Assembly (NCBI GenBank): GCA_004151065.3
Contig: NWUY0300062475.1
Span: 15,527 to 38,069, forward strand
Source of the DNA: Larix sibirica
Taxonomy: Eukaryota; Streptophyta; Pinopsida; Pinales; Pinaceae
Length of the DNA stretch: 22,543 nt
Direction: 5' to 3'
Position numbers and translations under genes: made by a program. Below, piece after piece: positions 1 through 10,272 of this stretch (position 1 is its first letter; the number at the start of each line of letters is the position of its first letter). The notes below the pieces were generated by a model. That model searched no databases, was not told the DNA's origin, and worked only from the letters and a program-made list of their open reading frames with translations.

Positions 1-211
1 CACTGATACGAATAGGAAACTTATCTTTAATGGTCATCTTGTTAATCTCTCTATAATATGGACAATTATGCCATGAATCTTACTTTTTACGAACCATCAC
101 CATTGGTGCAAAGAATGCACTTTGGCTAGGATGAATGATACCATCATATAACATTTCTTTAACCATATTCCCAATCCCACTCTTTTGTCCATAGGGGTAT
201 CTGTAAGGTTT
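1..211 (-). pseudogene. Ty3/gypsy reverse transcriptase N-terminal fragment (second element)
   Basis: Read on the minus strand from the N at 212 towards base 1, this encodes the start of a Ty3/gypsy reverse transcriptase: a KPYRYPYGQK entry, then MVKEMLYDGIIHPSQSAF, then the VMVRKK stretch, an in-frame TAA, and after it YREINKMTIKDKFPI. These match the fingers subdomain that in gypsy elements precedes the catalytic aspartates. The residues differ in style from the RT to its right (VRKK...YREINK here against [19 protein letters not shown] there), so this is another gypsy lineage, not a continuation of the same polyprotein. The stop and changes such as HNCPYY for the expected basic/cysteine region show it is dead. 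It runs off the left edge of the window. Confidence 0.8.
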
Positions 212-212
212 N
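212..212. other. Single N at an RT/RT junction
   Basis: One undetermined base sits exactly where two different gypsy RT sequences meet. On the minus strand the right-hand element reads through MPFGLTNAP to MNNIF and then, directly after the N, RT starts again from its N-terminal fingers region. Either a scaffolding join or a real recombination breakpoint is possible; the coincidence with the N favours an assembly join. Confidence 0.85.
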
Positions 213-1321
213 TTACTAAAGATGTTGTTCATCATACACATAAATGTGGTTGGAGCATTAGTTAATCCAAATGGCATGACTACGAATTCATAATGTCCAT
301 ATCTAGTTCTGAAAGCATTCTTATTGATATCTTCCTCACGAATCCTCACTTGGTGGTAACCAGGCCTTAAGTCGATCTTGGAAAATATCTTGGCACCCCG
401 TACTTGGTCAAATAAATCATCTATTCTGGGAAATGGATTTTTTTCTTTATTGTTAATTTATTTAGTTTTCGGTAATCAATGCACATGCGCATCGTACCAT
501 CTTTCTTTTTGACAAATATAATTGTTGTGCACCCCAAGGGGATACACTATGCCTTATGTATCCTTTCTCAATCAATTATTTAAGTTGTAGCTTTAAATAA
601 ATTAACTTAGGTGGAATAATATGGTAAGGTGCTTTAGATGTTGGTACTGTCCTTGGGACAAGCTCTATTGAGAAGTCAAGCTCTTGTTTAGGAAGTAGAC
701 CAGGTATTTATTCAAGGAAAACATCTCTAAATTATTTCAATACAGGAAAATCCTCTAGATCTTGTTCACCTTATACCTTGTATATATGTATGTTGAATGC
801 ATACATTTTACAGCCTTTTCTAATGCTTCTTTTAGCTTGTAGGGCTAAGATTTGTCTAATTGAAATCTTCTTAGAAATCCCTTGCATGGTTCTTTGTTTT
901 CCTTGATCATCAGTACAGATGAAGCTTTTAATTAGACAATCAAGTATGACTTGATTTTTTTCTAACCATTCCATACCAGTTAAGATGTCGTAGGCTCCTA
1001 GGGGTAAAATATTCAGTTCTGCACTTGTTTTCAACCTATTTAGCTCCATTTGGTATTTTTGAATTATTTTCGAGACCTTCCTTTTGCCCCTATTGCTAGT
1101 TGTACCAACCATGGTATTTTGTGTTTGGTCTTATTTAATTTACACTTATCCACTATATTTGGAGAAATATAGCTACAACAGGCCCCTGGGTCTATCAATA
1201 TAGAAACAGTTTGTGTGGAGCTATCACCTCTTATTTCAACCACTATGGATTGATGATCTACTTCACTTCCTTCCAAAGACGCATAGATTCTTGGTGTTTT
1301 TGCCACATCTTCAATCGTCAC
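213..1321 (-). pseudogene. pol: Ty3/gypsy pol: aspartic protease and reverse transcriptase (degenerate)
   Basis: On the minus strand, from 1321 downward, the translation gives an aspartic protease (VSILIDPGACCSYISP), then the LPLGAYDILTGMEWLEK block that follows protease in plant gypsy elements, then the RT: a [19 protein letters not shown] finger block near 480-530, [20 protein letters not shown] near 370-430, a [11 protein letters not shown] palm block and [12 protein letters not shown] near 270-290. Order and style fit a chromovirus-like Ty3/gypsy polyprotein. RT stops at MNNIF before the catalytic xxDD box, because the sequence changes identity at 212. Decay is clear: the protease DSG/DTG triad reads DPG, the protease splits between two frames near 1064-1112, and RT shifts frame in the A-rich run near 440. 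RNase H and integrase would lie left of the window. Confidence 0.88.
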
Positions 1322-1363
1322 GTCCTTCTACAAATTATTTAAAATATTTTGATCCTTTTGTGG

Positions 1364-1402
1364 ACAATCTCTAAACAAGTGCGGACCTTGGAATCCCCAA
1401 CA
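1364..1402 (-). other. Gag zinc knuckle with a lost cysteine
   Basis: The minus strand reads CWGFQGPHLFRDCP. Plant gypsy nucleocapsids commonly carry a C-x2-C-x3-H-x4-C knuckle with this GPH..RDCP style. Here the first Cys, the His and the last Cys are in place but the second Cys codon is TTC (Phe), one base from TGC. The knuckle would therefore not bind zinc normally. It lies between the gag matrix/capsid-like region and protease, as expected. Confidence 0.75.
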
Positions 1403-1600
1403 CTTAATAGTTGTTGGTGCAGTTTTATTTTCAGTATAAGTAGTTGATCTATTTATGCTTTTAGTTGGTTGGTTAGACTGTATTTCACTTCTTCCAAATT
1501 TTGAAAATTTCCCTGTGTATCTTTGATAGGGTAAGGTCCTGAATCCTTTTCTTCTACTCTCTGATTTCTTTATTCATTGTTCTTTACTTCTTTTCATATT

Positions 1601-2110
1601 TTATGTTCTGTTTTGGGTATATTCATAGCACAATCTAGCTTTAAACAAAGCATCATTAAGCGTTTTAGGTGCATTGAATTCAATCTTATATCGAAAATAA
1701 GGTGGAATACAACTCAATTTTTTTTGTATCTTGACCTTCTCGCCCCTAATATATGGAACATAATGCAATAATTCCAAGTATCTAATTATTAAAGCATCCA
1801 TTGTGATAGATCCCATCTTGAGTTCATTAAACTCCTTGATTTTCTTATCGAAGAAACATTTTGACATATATTTATCATGGAATATCTTTTTAAAAACATT
1901 CCATGAAACTTTTCTTTCTTTTACGTTCTTTGTAAACTTTATATCCCGCCACCAATGTGTGGATTTACCAGTCAAGTGGTAGATATCCAATCATGTTGTT
2001 ACCTTACTGGGGTATTCGTGTACCTTAAAATGTTTATTCATCTCCAAAAGCCATTCCTTGGACTTCTCCCCAGAATCTAGTTCTCCTTCAAAATTGGGGG
2101 CATTAATTTT
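1601..2110 (-). pseudogene. gag: Ty3/gypsy gag (retrotransposon gag domain, degenerate)
   Basis: The minus-strand translation shows the retrotransposon gag fold signature: an FEGELDSGEKSKEWLLEMNK block (about 2035-2095), then a TGA stop near 1990, then IYHLTGKSTHWWRDIKF (the WW core of the family), a VSWNVFKKIFHDKY block, KIKEFNELKMGSITM, LLHYVPY and a downstream PPYFRYKIEF segment. The spacing matches the approximately 100-residue retrotrans_gag domain, which assembles the element's virus-like particle. The stop between the two parts makes it non-functional. It is followed (lower coordinates) by the zinc knuckle and protease, giving a normal gag-PR-RT order. Confidence 0.85.
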
Positions 2111-2883
2111 CTTATATTCTCCATGTAAATCATTCCTTTTATGTCTTTTCCTAGTAGGGAAGGATGATGATGACTTAGTTGTGTCATCACTGGTGTAACT
2201 CTTCTTTTCTATGGATGAGCTAGAATCCGTGGTAGAGTTTACTTCTTCTTTCGATTTTTGTTTTCTAGCTTCTTCATGTTCATATCTTTTTTCCTACTTA
2301 CTTGTACTATGAGCATTTTGTTGCCAATGTTTTATCTCAGATAATGTATGCAATATTATTGCATTAATTTCTTGTTGTTCTTTTTTGTCCTTATAATTAT
2401 CATCTTTGCAACTTTGTAGTTTAGCTCTTAATCTCTGCACAACCTTTTATTAATTTAGAAGGTGTTAGTTTCCTTCGATCACTATTGTATCCAATATGTA
2501 TTCCCTCCTCTTGTGGTTGAGGGGAATTCATATGCCCTTGATGGCTGGAAACCTGAACATTACTCATGGTGGTAAATTTTTTCTTTAATTCCGTTGATGT
2601 CTTGGGTTTCATATTTGATCTGTGAGTTATTCTTGTCGGGATAAAGCCTCCCAAGACCTTTCGATTTATGTTATGTTCCTAGCTATATTGATAGTTAGAT
2701 TAAATAACTGTGATGACGCCAAATTATGGTTTCCAAGATTATTTGACAGATCTGGTTGTTCCCGTTGAGGAAGTGTCATATGTCTTTGTTTTATTCTTTA
2801 TCTGATGTTCAAAAACAAACAATTTGTTAGTTTAGCTTCCTCATTATTTTCTTCCATTAATCCCAAAGGCCTTTGAGTGTTGA
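2111..2883 (-). other. Gypsy 5' internal region (gag N-terminus and leader)
   Basis: Between the primer-binding site and the recognisable gag core. The minus strand has a stretch of open frame at 2421-2654 rich in Ser, Thr, Lys and Gln, which could be the poorly conserved gag N-terminus, but I cannot match it to a family. Several stops separate it from the gag core. The rest is untranslated leader. Confidence 0.5.
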
Positions 2884-2901
2884 ACCTCCGCCCTGATACC
2901 A
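2884..2901 (-). other. Primer-binding site, tRNA-iMet type
   Basis: Starting two bases from the LTR end, the minus strand reads TGGTATCAGGGCGGAGGT. The first 12 bases differ at one position from the TGGTATCAGAGC used by many plant gypsy elements, which is complementary to the 3' end of initiator methionine tRNA. It fixes the orientation of the element (minus) and marks the LTR to its right as the 5' LTR. Confidence 0.85.
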
Positions 2902-5345
2902 ATTGAAATGTCCCCGAACTACTAGAAACAATTTTATGTTTTTAACACAAAAGCCATCATTTGTCATTATACTAGTTGTAATTTTTATTTTCAGATACAA
3001 TATTGGTCATATAATGTAATTTAAGAACTCCATGTCTTTTACTATTACTCATAGAATCTCCCCCCCTTTCTATAATCCTTTGGCTTAGTACGTTGGGAGA
3101 AAATTTAAACTTGGCACTAGAGGCATGGTTTACTTATCTTATTAGCTAAGTCTTCTTCCTATTTTCTCTCTTGCAGGTAGACATACTGCTAGTATTTACC
3201 CTACAAGCACACAATCATATTCATGGTAACGGTAACTCCCTATACATGCTTTTCCACTGATATAAATTTATTAAACATCTTACACTTCTAGTGAGTTCTT
3301 CTCTTGTGTGTATAATACTATCTTATCTATTTTTTTCTCATTCTTTTGCTTCATTTTCAGGTCTTGGATTTAACAATAGAGTTTAATATGGTACAACACT
3401 TGGAAAGGTTATTTTATGCTTCGAGACTTATATTCACATACACCAAGAGCATTGTGGTTTAAAGGTTTCACCCTTACTAGTTTAAGGGTCAAGACTTGAC
3501 ACCATTGTAATCTTATAATGTATAATCCCATAGTTATTGGTCTCTACATGATAATTTACCTTGTCAATGGTTAACTTGTGAACTCGAGTATTGTGTTTAT
3601 TACCTATACTTGCATAGAATGGGTCATCAACCTAATGTTGCCACATTGATTTGTCCTGTTAGTACATTAAAGTGTTACTTGGAAAAATCTGAGAGTTATG
3701 TTAAATCTGTCCTTTGGGTTTTTTTCTTTCATTGTCATTTTTCAACGAGCTATCGAAACTCTGCTTGAGCTCACTTCTACCCTTTTCCTCAAAAAAACCC
3801 TAAACTTGGTCAAACTGCCAGGGCATATTCTACTTGGTACTTGGAACTAAAGCCCTATAACTACATTTTGCTTTTTCTTCTACCCCGTGGAGAATTTTTT
3901 TTCTGCTCAACTCGGAGCAGGGGTTTCTTCAATCCTTGAAGAGGTAAGCCATGGTTATCGTTCAGTATTCCCAACTTGTTTTTGTTAATTTGAACTACTA
4001 TATTTCATATCTTTTAACCCTCTGTCACTTGGTTCGCAGGTGTTGAGGTGTCTTGCAATCCTGGGTTCGAGTGTTAATGACTCCTTCAAGGCTTTCTCGG
4101 TAAGCGGTGCAACCTTGTCAGGTTTAGGTTCTTTGTCAGTTTACTGGGCCGATTCTCGGCATACAATGTGGAAGTCAAGCATTTGATTTTACTGTTGTTC
4201 CTCTATTTACCACAGTGATATTTATGTCTTTGAAGTATTCCTCTTAACGAAGAGGTTTTTGTATGAAGTATTTCATCCCATTGCTCAAGCCGTTGGATAA
4301 GGTCCTATACCTATTATGCCCATGAGGGTTTCATGGCAATTTTACCAATTTTTGGATAAATCCTTGTTTGAAGGGACTGTTAGACTGTTTTAGTACAGTG
4401 TTAAATATTCGTAGATCTTAGATGTAATTTTTGAAGAATATTTGTGAAATTTTGTATATATATGATTTCAAATTCTCTGTATTTAATTTCTATCCGATGT
4501 TTATCATATCGGCACTAGTAATTTGTGTTCGAATCCATATAAGGCTAGATTCGTTTGCCCCACTGCACATTCATTCTACTGTAATTGACCCAAACGAATG
4601 TAATTTTATAGGGTTGTTATCTTGAAATTATTTGCAGAAGGGATAAGTTATATGTGTTGTCTTTAATGTTTCCTTTATCCTGTGGCAGAGTTACTCGTCT
4701 TAATCCTATTAAATCCTACCCTATTGCGCCGAGAGTGTATTAATTGATGATCCTCTTGTTTGTGATCTCCACAGTAATTTGTTTCGGGTTGTTTGTTTAC
4801 AGTTTATGACTGTATGCAATGTTTTAACTTTACAACTATTTTTCTCTTCGGATTAACTAATAGATGAAATTTGTTTTCCAAATGGTTTTTCTCTATCCTT
4901 GCCTAGAATCATATAACAGGAATGAATTAAACTCACCTTTGTGTTTGTCAAGATCCCTTGCATTCTCCTTTGTTGATTGTCCTGTTTGCTTGCTATGTCC
5001 ATAACAAGGGGTCGACGGGGCATTATGTTCCTTAGTACTACTTTGAGAATTATTTAAATCCTTAAGTCTTTGTTTTGTGATGAAGTGGTTGCAAATGTAC
5101 TGCATAATGGTTTATGGTTTGTAAAATTAAAAGAATATATATTTACCTTTCTTTCGTAATATTATAATTTTAAGATCCGAGGTTTGACCTCGAGCCTTAG
5201 TGATGGTAATAGTAACCCTGTGGTTATAGTTTTATATTTGTAAATTATCACTGTTGGATTAATAAGGTGAATAAACAATCATAAGGACTTCTTATTATGT
5301 TGTAGATACAAAGTCAATTTGTTATTCCATTTTATTTATCATCTA

Positions 5346-5350
<5 letters not shown>

Positions 5351-5380
<30 letters not shown>
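5351..5380. repeat. (TG)15 microsatellite
   Basis: Fifteen perfect TG units inside the LTR, followed by TACACATATA. It is probably useful as a polymorphic marker and has no visible coding or regulatory role. Confidence 0.97.
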
Positions 5381-5383
<3 letters not shown>

Positions 5384-6038
5384 ACATATACCTAGCTATG
5401 GATTAAGAATATTTGCATTCGAGGAACCGACGGGTTCCTTCTTCCATAGTTGGTATATCAGAAGTTTTCTTCTTAGGGTATAATAACCTTGATATTTATA
5501 ATTAGCTAACCTATCTAGAAATTAAATCAGAAACAACAATCTAATTCATTAAAGTGTATTCAATAAAGTATTTAGACCTAAAAATAATTCTATAGAATAA
5601 AATAACTCTTTAACCCCGCTTTTCTTATATTTTCTTGTCATGTTACATATTTATTTATCCATGAATTAGGGTCATTTACAAAGAATAATAAATTGAATAA
5701 ATTCAACAGATTTAAAGAGAGCTGCTATAAATGTATCTTTTCCTTCTTCTTTAACAGTCAAGAAACATAAACTACTCTACGTTCCTATTTAACTTCTGTG
5801 AACAAAATTAAAAATATTTTTACAGAAAGAACTTAACACATAAATCTGCAAATAAATATTATAAAAACATAGTAATTCATTTTTCCAAGATAATAGAAAG
5901 AATTTAACATAAAAAAGAGGTAAGAACCACTTATTGATCTTAGCAGGCTAGTTGAGCTAGGGACTTCCACGTTCCTCCCTACTATATATTTTTTGAACAA
6001 CTTAGAGAAATTAACCCAGTAAATAACCTTCGAGCCAG

Positions 6039-6541
6039 ACCAAGCACATTAGGGTAGTATAATCTCGGTATCTTGTTCTCTATCTCTTGAATATCTAATG
6101 CACAGTACTCAGAAGATATTTTACCCGCCCTGTGTAAGACCTCTTTTAACAATACCCTTCAAGTCTTTCAATTCACAGCCCATCCAACACTACCATGATC
6201 CTTTATATCCATGGTAAGGGAGCGCTCCAGGCCTTATGACTGAACCTTCCAGTGAAGTATGGACCAATATCACCCCTTGAATTGTCCTTCTCTGCAATTA
6301 TTTTTAGGATAGGGATTCGTTCTTTCAGATTTGGCTTCTCTTCTTTTCTTGAGGAAAAATATGCCTATTTTTAATTCTTCATTGCCTTTTTATATATTTC
6401 TTTATTCTTAAAGGTAGTTAGGATATTTTTATTTTTATGATTATTATTATTATTTTATTATTAACTATTCTTTTTCCAAATTCTTCTTTAGTATTCTTAT
6501 TTTATTATTGATAAGATTATCCTTTCCCTAATGTGCTTGGT
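6039..6541. repeat. Inverted repeat pair with 16-bp perfect arms inside the LTR
   Basis: ACCAAGCACATTAGGG at 6039-6054 is the exact reverse complement of 6526-6541. Similarity continues weakly beyond the perfect core on both sides (for example the shared ATAATCT on the inner side), so the arms may be about 40 bp. About 470 bp lie between them. This could be a small foldback or MITE insertion within the LTR, or a structured part of the LTR's U3/R. Confidence 0.6.
6387..6397 (-). promoter_or_regulatory. TATA-box-like sequence in the LTR
   Basis: The minus strand reads ATATATAAAAAGG, a close TATA-box match, about 440 bp from the outer (5') end of the LTR. This is a plausible position for the U3 promoter of the retroelement. 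The region is AT-rich, so a chance match is possible and the transcript start is not shown by sequence. Confidence 0.35.
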
Positions 6542-6613
6542 CCCTCTTGAGGGGTTTCCCCTAACTCAATTAGCATTACTAAGTAGGTGAAATAACATAA
6601 TATTTATTAACCC

Positions 6614-6760
6614 TTGATGCTCCAGAGTCTTCCCGACTCAACATTAGGTGGAAACAAAAAATGCTTTAGGTTCACATGCTTGATGCTCCAGAGCCTCCAA
6701 GATCAACATAAAGCATATCAATGTATTTGATGCTTCAGAGCCTTCTAGATCAACATCACA
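6614..6760. repeat. Three short direct repeats near the LTR 5' end
   Basis: A unit starting TTGATGCTCCAGAG, followed by a stretch ending in GATCAACAT or close variants, occurs at 6614, 6680 and 6727 (spacings 66 and 47). They sit in the U3 part of the LTR, upstream of the TATA-like sequence relative to element transcription, where LTR enhancers often occur as short repeats. Function is inference. Confidence 0.7.
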
Positions 6761-6837
6761 CTTAAGAGAAAAAAAAAAACACTTAAGTCTTTTACATATT
6801 ACCAAAGGGGTGGCAAAACCTGGGATATTACACTCAT

Positions 6838-8610
6838 TTAATTTTTTAATGGATTAAAATTTTCAATTTTTCCTTAAAAAAAAATAAAAAATCTGCATAG
6901 TGTGTTCGATCCATTTGGATTGCACTGGTGCACTCTATGAATTTATAGGGTTCAACGCGATAAGGTCTTGAATAAGAACATCATCTATGGTGATCTTTTG
7001 TTTTAGAAGTGCATTGATCCACTCTAATATAGGTACAATCATGGTTTACCATTTTAATTTATTATATATGAAAGCACCATTAACAATGCTTATGATTATT
7101 ATAAATGCATCAATAGAATGTAAAAAAATGCCACACACAAGCCATTCGGCATTCCATCGTTTGATTAATATCTGCTACTTACAATGCATATTGTCATTGT
7201 TTTTTAAATGCGGTATTTATATATATTATTGTGGATTAGAATATATAGATGCACCATTGGTGGTGCATCCATATAGACTAAGTGCACTAATAAAAAACAA
7301 AATTTAATTAACATTTGACCTAAATGGTGCATCTTGGAGTGTACCGACACTACATACGTGATGCATTAATTTATGTCAGGTTCACTCGTAATCTTGGTGA
7401 CTTTTATTTTATAAAGTCAAAAGTGGATTTTTATTATAAATTGCAATTATATATTATTAAAGGAAAAAAGGAGTTCAAGGTTTCTATTCCTACCCACTAC
7501 AAAGGTTTGTTACAACTATGCTTTAAAAGACAAAGATGACAAAATAAGAACCAGATATACCCATTCTTCCACCATGTTGGTTATTTTTCACTTGTCATGA
7601 TGCATTCATAGAAGGATTCAAATTTGTACTTATTTTGGACAGCCAATGAATCAGAGCTTCCAATGAGTTGTCAAGAAATCCACTACAACAATAAAAGAGA
7701 AAATTGCAATAGTTTCAAATTAGATCCAAATTCATCCACGAATTTGTAAAAGGACCTAAAATCCTTTATTTTAAATGAACTTGACAAAGTATCAAAGGCA
7801 AGAATTCCTTTTGGAGGAGGAGAAAAGATATTCTAACCTAATATTTGGGTCTCACATTTCTCTCCTAATAGGCTATAATAGAGATATTTTTCTCATTTAC
7901 ATAGGAGGTTGATCAATAAAGGTCAGAGTAGCAGCAATGGGGGTATAAGAAAGGAAAAAGGCCATTAGAGACTAAATATTTTCCCAAAACACCACTATTT
8001 TTGTAGCATAAATTAGCATACTATGTCTTCCCATTCTTCTCCTTCTCTTCTTTCAATATCTTTATCTTTGTAGGAATTATCTGAATCTACTTCATGTCGA
8101 AAGGAAAGAAATAGGCCTAGGAAAAATATCAAAGGGCCCTTTCTAGTGCCTCCTATTGTAATCAAAAGAACAATTGTTCATTTTTATGTGTAAATCGAGA
8201 CCAGTGCATATCTTCTACTAGATGAAGCAATAAAATCTCATGCAATTTATTGTGGTATTTCCTTCCATTTTGTTGAAGGAACGAATAGATCTGCATGGAT
8301 CTGGTCCATTTTGTTTGTTGTCTAATAAATGCATGTGAAGAAAGTTAGAGTGTGTCATCCTCTTAGGCTCATATTTGTTCATTTTCCTTCATTTATTTCT
8401 GATTGCAAAACTAGATTATGATGTCCATGGTGCAGAAGATTATTTCTATCGTTGAAACTTTTGAATCCCCTTATTATTTGGCTTCTTGATTATCTCCCCA
8501 AAAAAACCACAACACAATATTTTACCTTTGCTTTAATAAACAAAATAGGCTAATTCCATGCACCACATACCCCCATTGTAAATCCAGTCAACTAAGATTC
8601 ATAGAATAGA
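6838..8610. other. Non-coding AT-rich stretch with GCAC/GTGC motifs
   Basis: No ORF here resembles a known protein; the longest open frames lack family motifs. Around 6920-7340 short inverted motifs built from GTGCA/TGCAC recur (for example GCACTGGTGC near 6927 and the hairpin at 7248-7269), resembling those in the duplicated block at 9176-11705. This suggests the stretch is a related or older repeat. I see nothing specific at 7560-8600. Confidence 0.5.
7248..7269. repeat. Hairpin with 9-bp perfect stem
   Basis: GATGCACCA and TGGTGCATC flank a four-base TTGG loop. It is the best-formed member of the GTGCA/TGCAC inverted motifs scattered through this part of the window. No T-run follows it. 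Confidence 0.7.
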
Positions 8611-8843
8611 AAGGTCATCCTAGGGTGATAGACTAGGATATCTACCTTAGAGATATCAAGGGTACAATCCCTTGGCCCCAGTACTAGCTTAATGGCCTAA
8701 AATGGGGTGGGGAGGTGCATCTCACATAGTATTCCCCGGCCTTGTGATTCCTCCCATCCTATTCGCCTCAAGTGTGATATATAGAGAGATGTTTTGTAAG
8801 GGGTACAACCTAGGGGACACCAATCCCAATTGGATGACCAACT
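8611..8843 (+). mobile_element. Putative tRNA-derived SINE
   Basis: The segment starts GGTCATCCTAGGGTGATAG and about 40 bp on has AAGGGTACAATCCCTT, which looks like a tRNA T-arm and B box (consensus GGTTCRANTCC) with one or two changes. A-box-like TAGGGTGATAG at 8621 lies at tRNA-like spacing. It then continues into a GC-richer, non-tRNA body ending near CACCAATCCCAATTGG. The base composition stands out from the surrounding AT-rich DNA. No clear poly-A tail or target duplication was found, so the right end is approximate. Confidence 0.5.
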
Positions 8844-9175
8844 AATATGTGTAACAATTACATAATGACATTTTGATTATTGTGGACCTTTATGTTGTCT
8901 GATTTTTTATGATGAAGGGTCACTTTTCATATATAATAAAATGAGCTTCTAATTCTATTGCATTGTCCAATATTGTAAAATATTATGTTGTTGATTAAAT
9001 ATATGGATGGCTAAATATTACAATGAACATATGTGTAAAATGATGACATACCGCATTAATGCAATCATTATATCCAAACACAATAATTAAAATTAAAATT
9101 ACAATATTTTTTAAAATTTATTTAATTTTGTTTAGGATTAACTGAAAATTAGAAAAATTATTGGTGCATACAATT

Positions 9176-10140
9176 CAAATGGTATGCACTTGTGCTTATA
9201 TATTTATAATGCACTTGTGTAGACTATTTAAATGTTATGCATCGATGTGATTATGTTTATGAAGCACCAGTGCATTCATATGACTAATGAGCATGAATAA
9301 AAAAATCCTCTACTATATGCTCTAGTCGCCTTGGATTTTTTAGTTATATTGAACCTCTATTACAACTTTTTCCAAGCCATCTATTACCAATGGTGGAGGT
9401 TTTAGTGGCCATTTTTTTGAAATTTTTTCCAAATATTGTAACACTAAAAGCCTTGACAAAAGGATCCACTAGAAGGTGTTTTCCTTGTGGTGTCTAAAGA
9501 GAACATATGACCCACTCAAGACATGAATGCTAATGACACCCTATACAAGCAACAACCTTACCCTTCATGAACATTGAACATGAACATCACCACTAGCAAT
9601 CAAGCCTCTAAGATAATTGATCATATCTCACTATAGTGTTTAAGCTTCTAGCTTTGAACTATGTAAAAGTTTATGAAGGTTCCCAACATTACTAGTGGAC
9701 TCTCAACGCATCATCAAGGGAACCAAGAAAATCCTTCATACATAGAATTAGGGCTTCCACTTTGAGTATTAACTAAACTAAGTAGTTGAATATATTTGGC
9801 ATTGATTACACATAGACATCATTTAATTCTAGAGAATCAGTCTAATATGACATAACAAAATCAATGGTATACATACCTAAATAGGTCTTAAAACCATATT
9901 CTCTCACATGCGAGCTCCAGTGCACCAAAAAGCATAATGAGAACCAGCCACCAATTAATATAGTGAATGCTCACTCTCGTGATTCAAATCAAATATGCCA
10001 ATTGGATGTGGATTAGTGGCCCTCATGCTCAGTGAATCCAAATGACTAGTTCAAGTTATATGCCAAAGAAAGGGGATTTGTATTCCATGTCCAAGTTAAA
10101 TTAAATCCCCTTTTCATTAGAATGACCAAATCCGATAAAC
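9176..10140 (+). repeat. Direct duplication, copy A
   Basis: This approximately 965-bp block matches 10467-11705 in the same orientation. Matching landmarks in order are: TATGCACTTGTGCTTATA; CATTCATATGACTAATGAGC; CCACTAGAAGGTGTTTTCCT; AGCAATCAAGCCTCTA; CAATGGTATACATACCTAAA; and CCACCAATTAATA. Divergence is moderate, with many point changes, so the duplication is old. Copy A has about 90 bp near 9640-9740 that copy B lacks. I see no coding potential. Whether the pair is a local tandem duplication or two members of a dispersed repeat cannot be told from one window. Confidence 0.85.
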
Positions 10141-10256
10141 TACATGGGTGCTTCTCTTTGTTATCAACGCATCATTGTAAAGGTGCTCAAGTGATAATCA
10201 CACCGGTTTGTTATATTTATGATTTGTAGTAGTTAATGTGATTATATATATGTAAA

Positions 10257-10272
10257 GTGGACTAAAGTCCAC
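10257..10272. repeat. Small palindrome between the duplicated blocks
   Basis: GTGGACTAAAGTCCAC forms a 7-bp perfect stem with a 2-base centre. It is a short site with no assigned function. Confidence 0.6.

Larger units (their letters stand above)
2904..6832 (-). repeat. 5' LTR of the Ty3/gypsy element, about 3.93 kb
   Basis: On the minus strand the LTR begins TGTAATATCCCAGG (from 6832) and ends GGGGACATTTCA (at 2904), followed by a 2-base spacer and the primer-binding site. The two ends form the imperfect inverted repeat TGTAATATCCC / TGAAATGTCCC expected of LTR termini, with TG...CA borders. The 5 bases outside, ctcat at 6833-6837, would be the target duplication; the partner lies beyond the left edge. 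A length near 3.9 kb is long but known for some plant gypsy lineages, and nested insertion may have enlarged it (see the inverted repeat at 6039-6541). It contains a (TG)15 tract, three short repeats near the 5' end and no ORF I can assign to a protein. Confidence 0.75.

Noticed and set aside
4431-5105. Short open frames inside the LTR (64 and 70 codons)
   Set aside because: No family motif, AT-biased, and located within the defined LTR.
8611-8690. Functional tRNA gene
   Set aside because: The T-arm is imperfect and a cloverleaf with acceptor stem cannot be closed; better explained as a SINE head.
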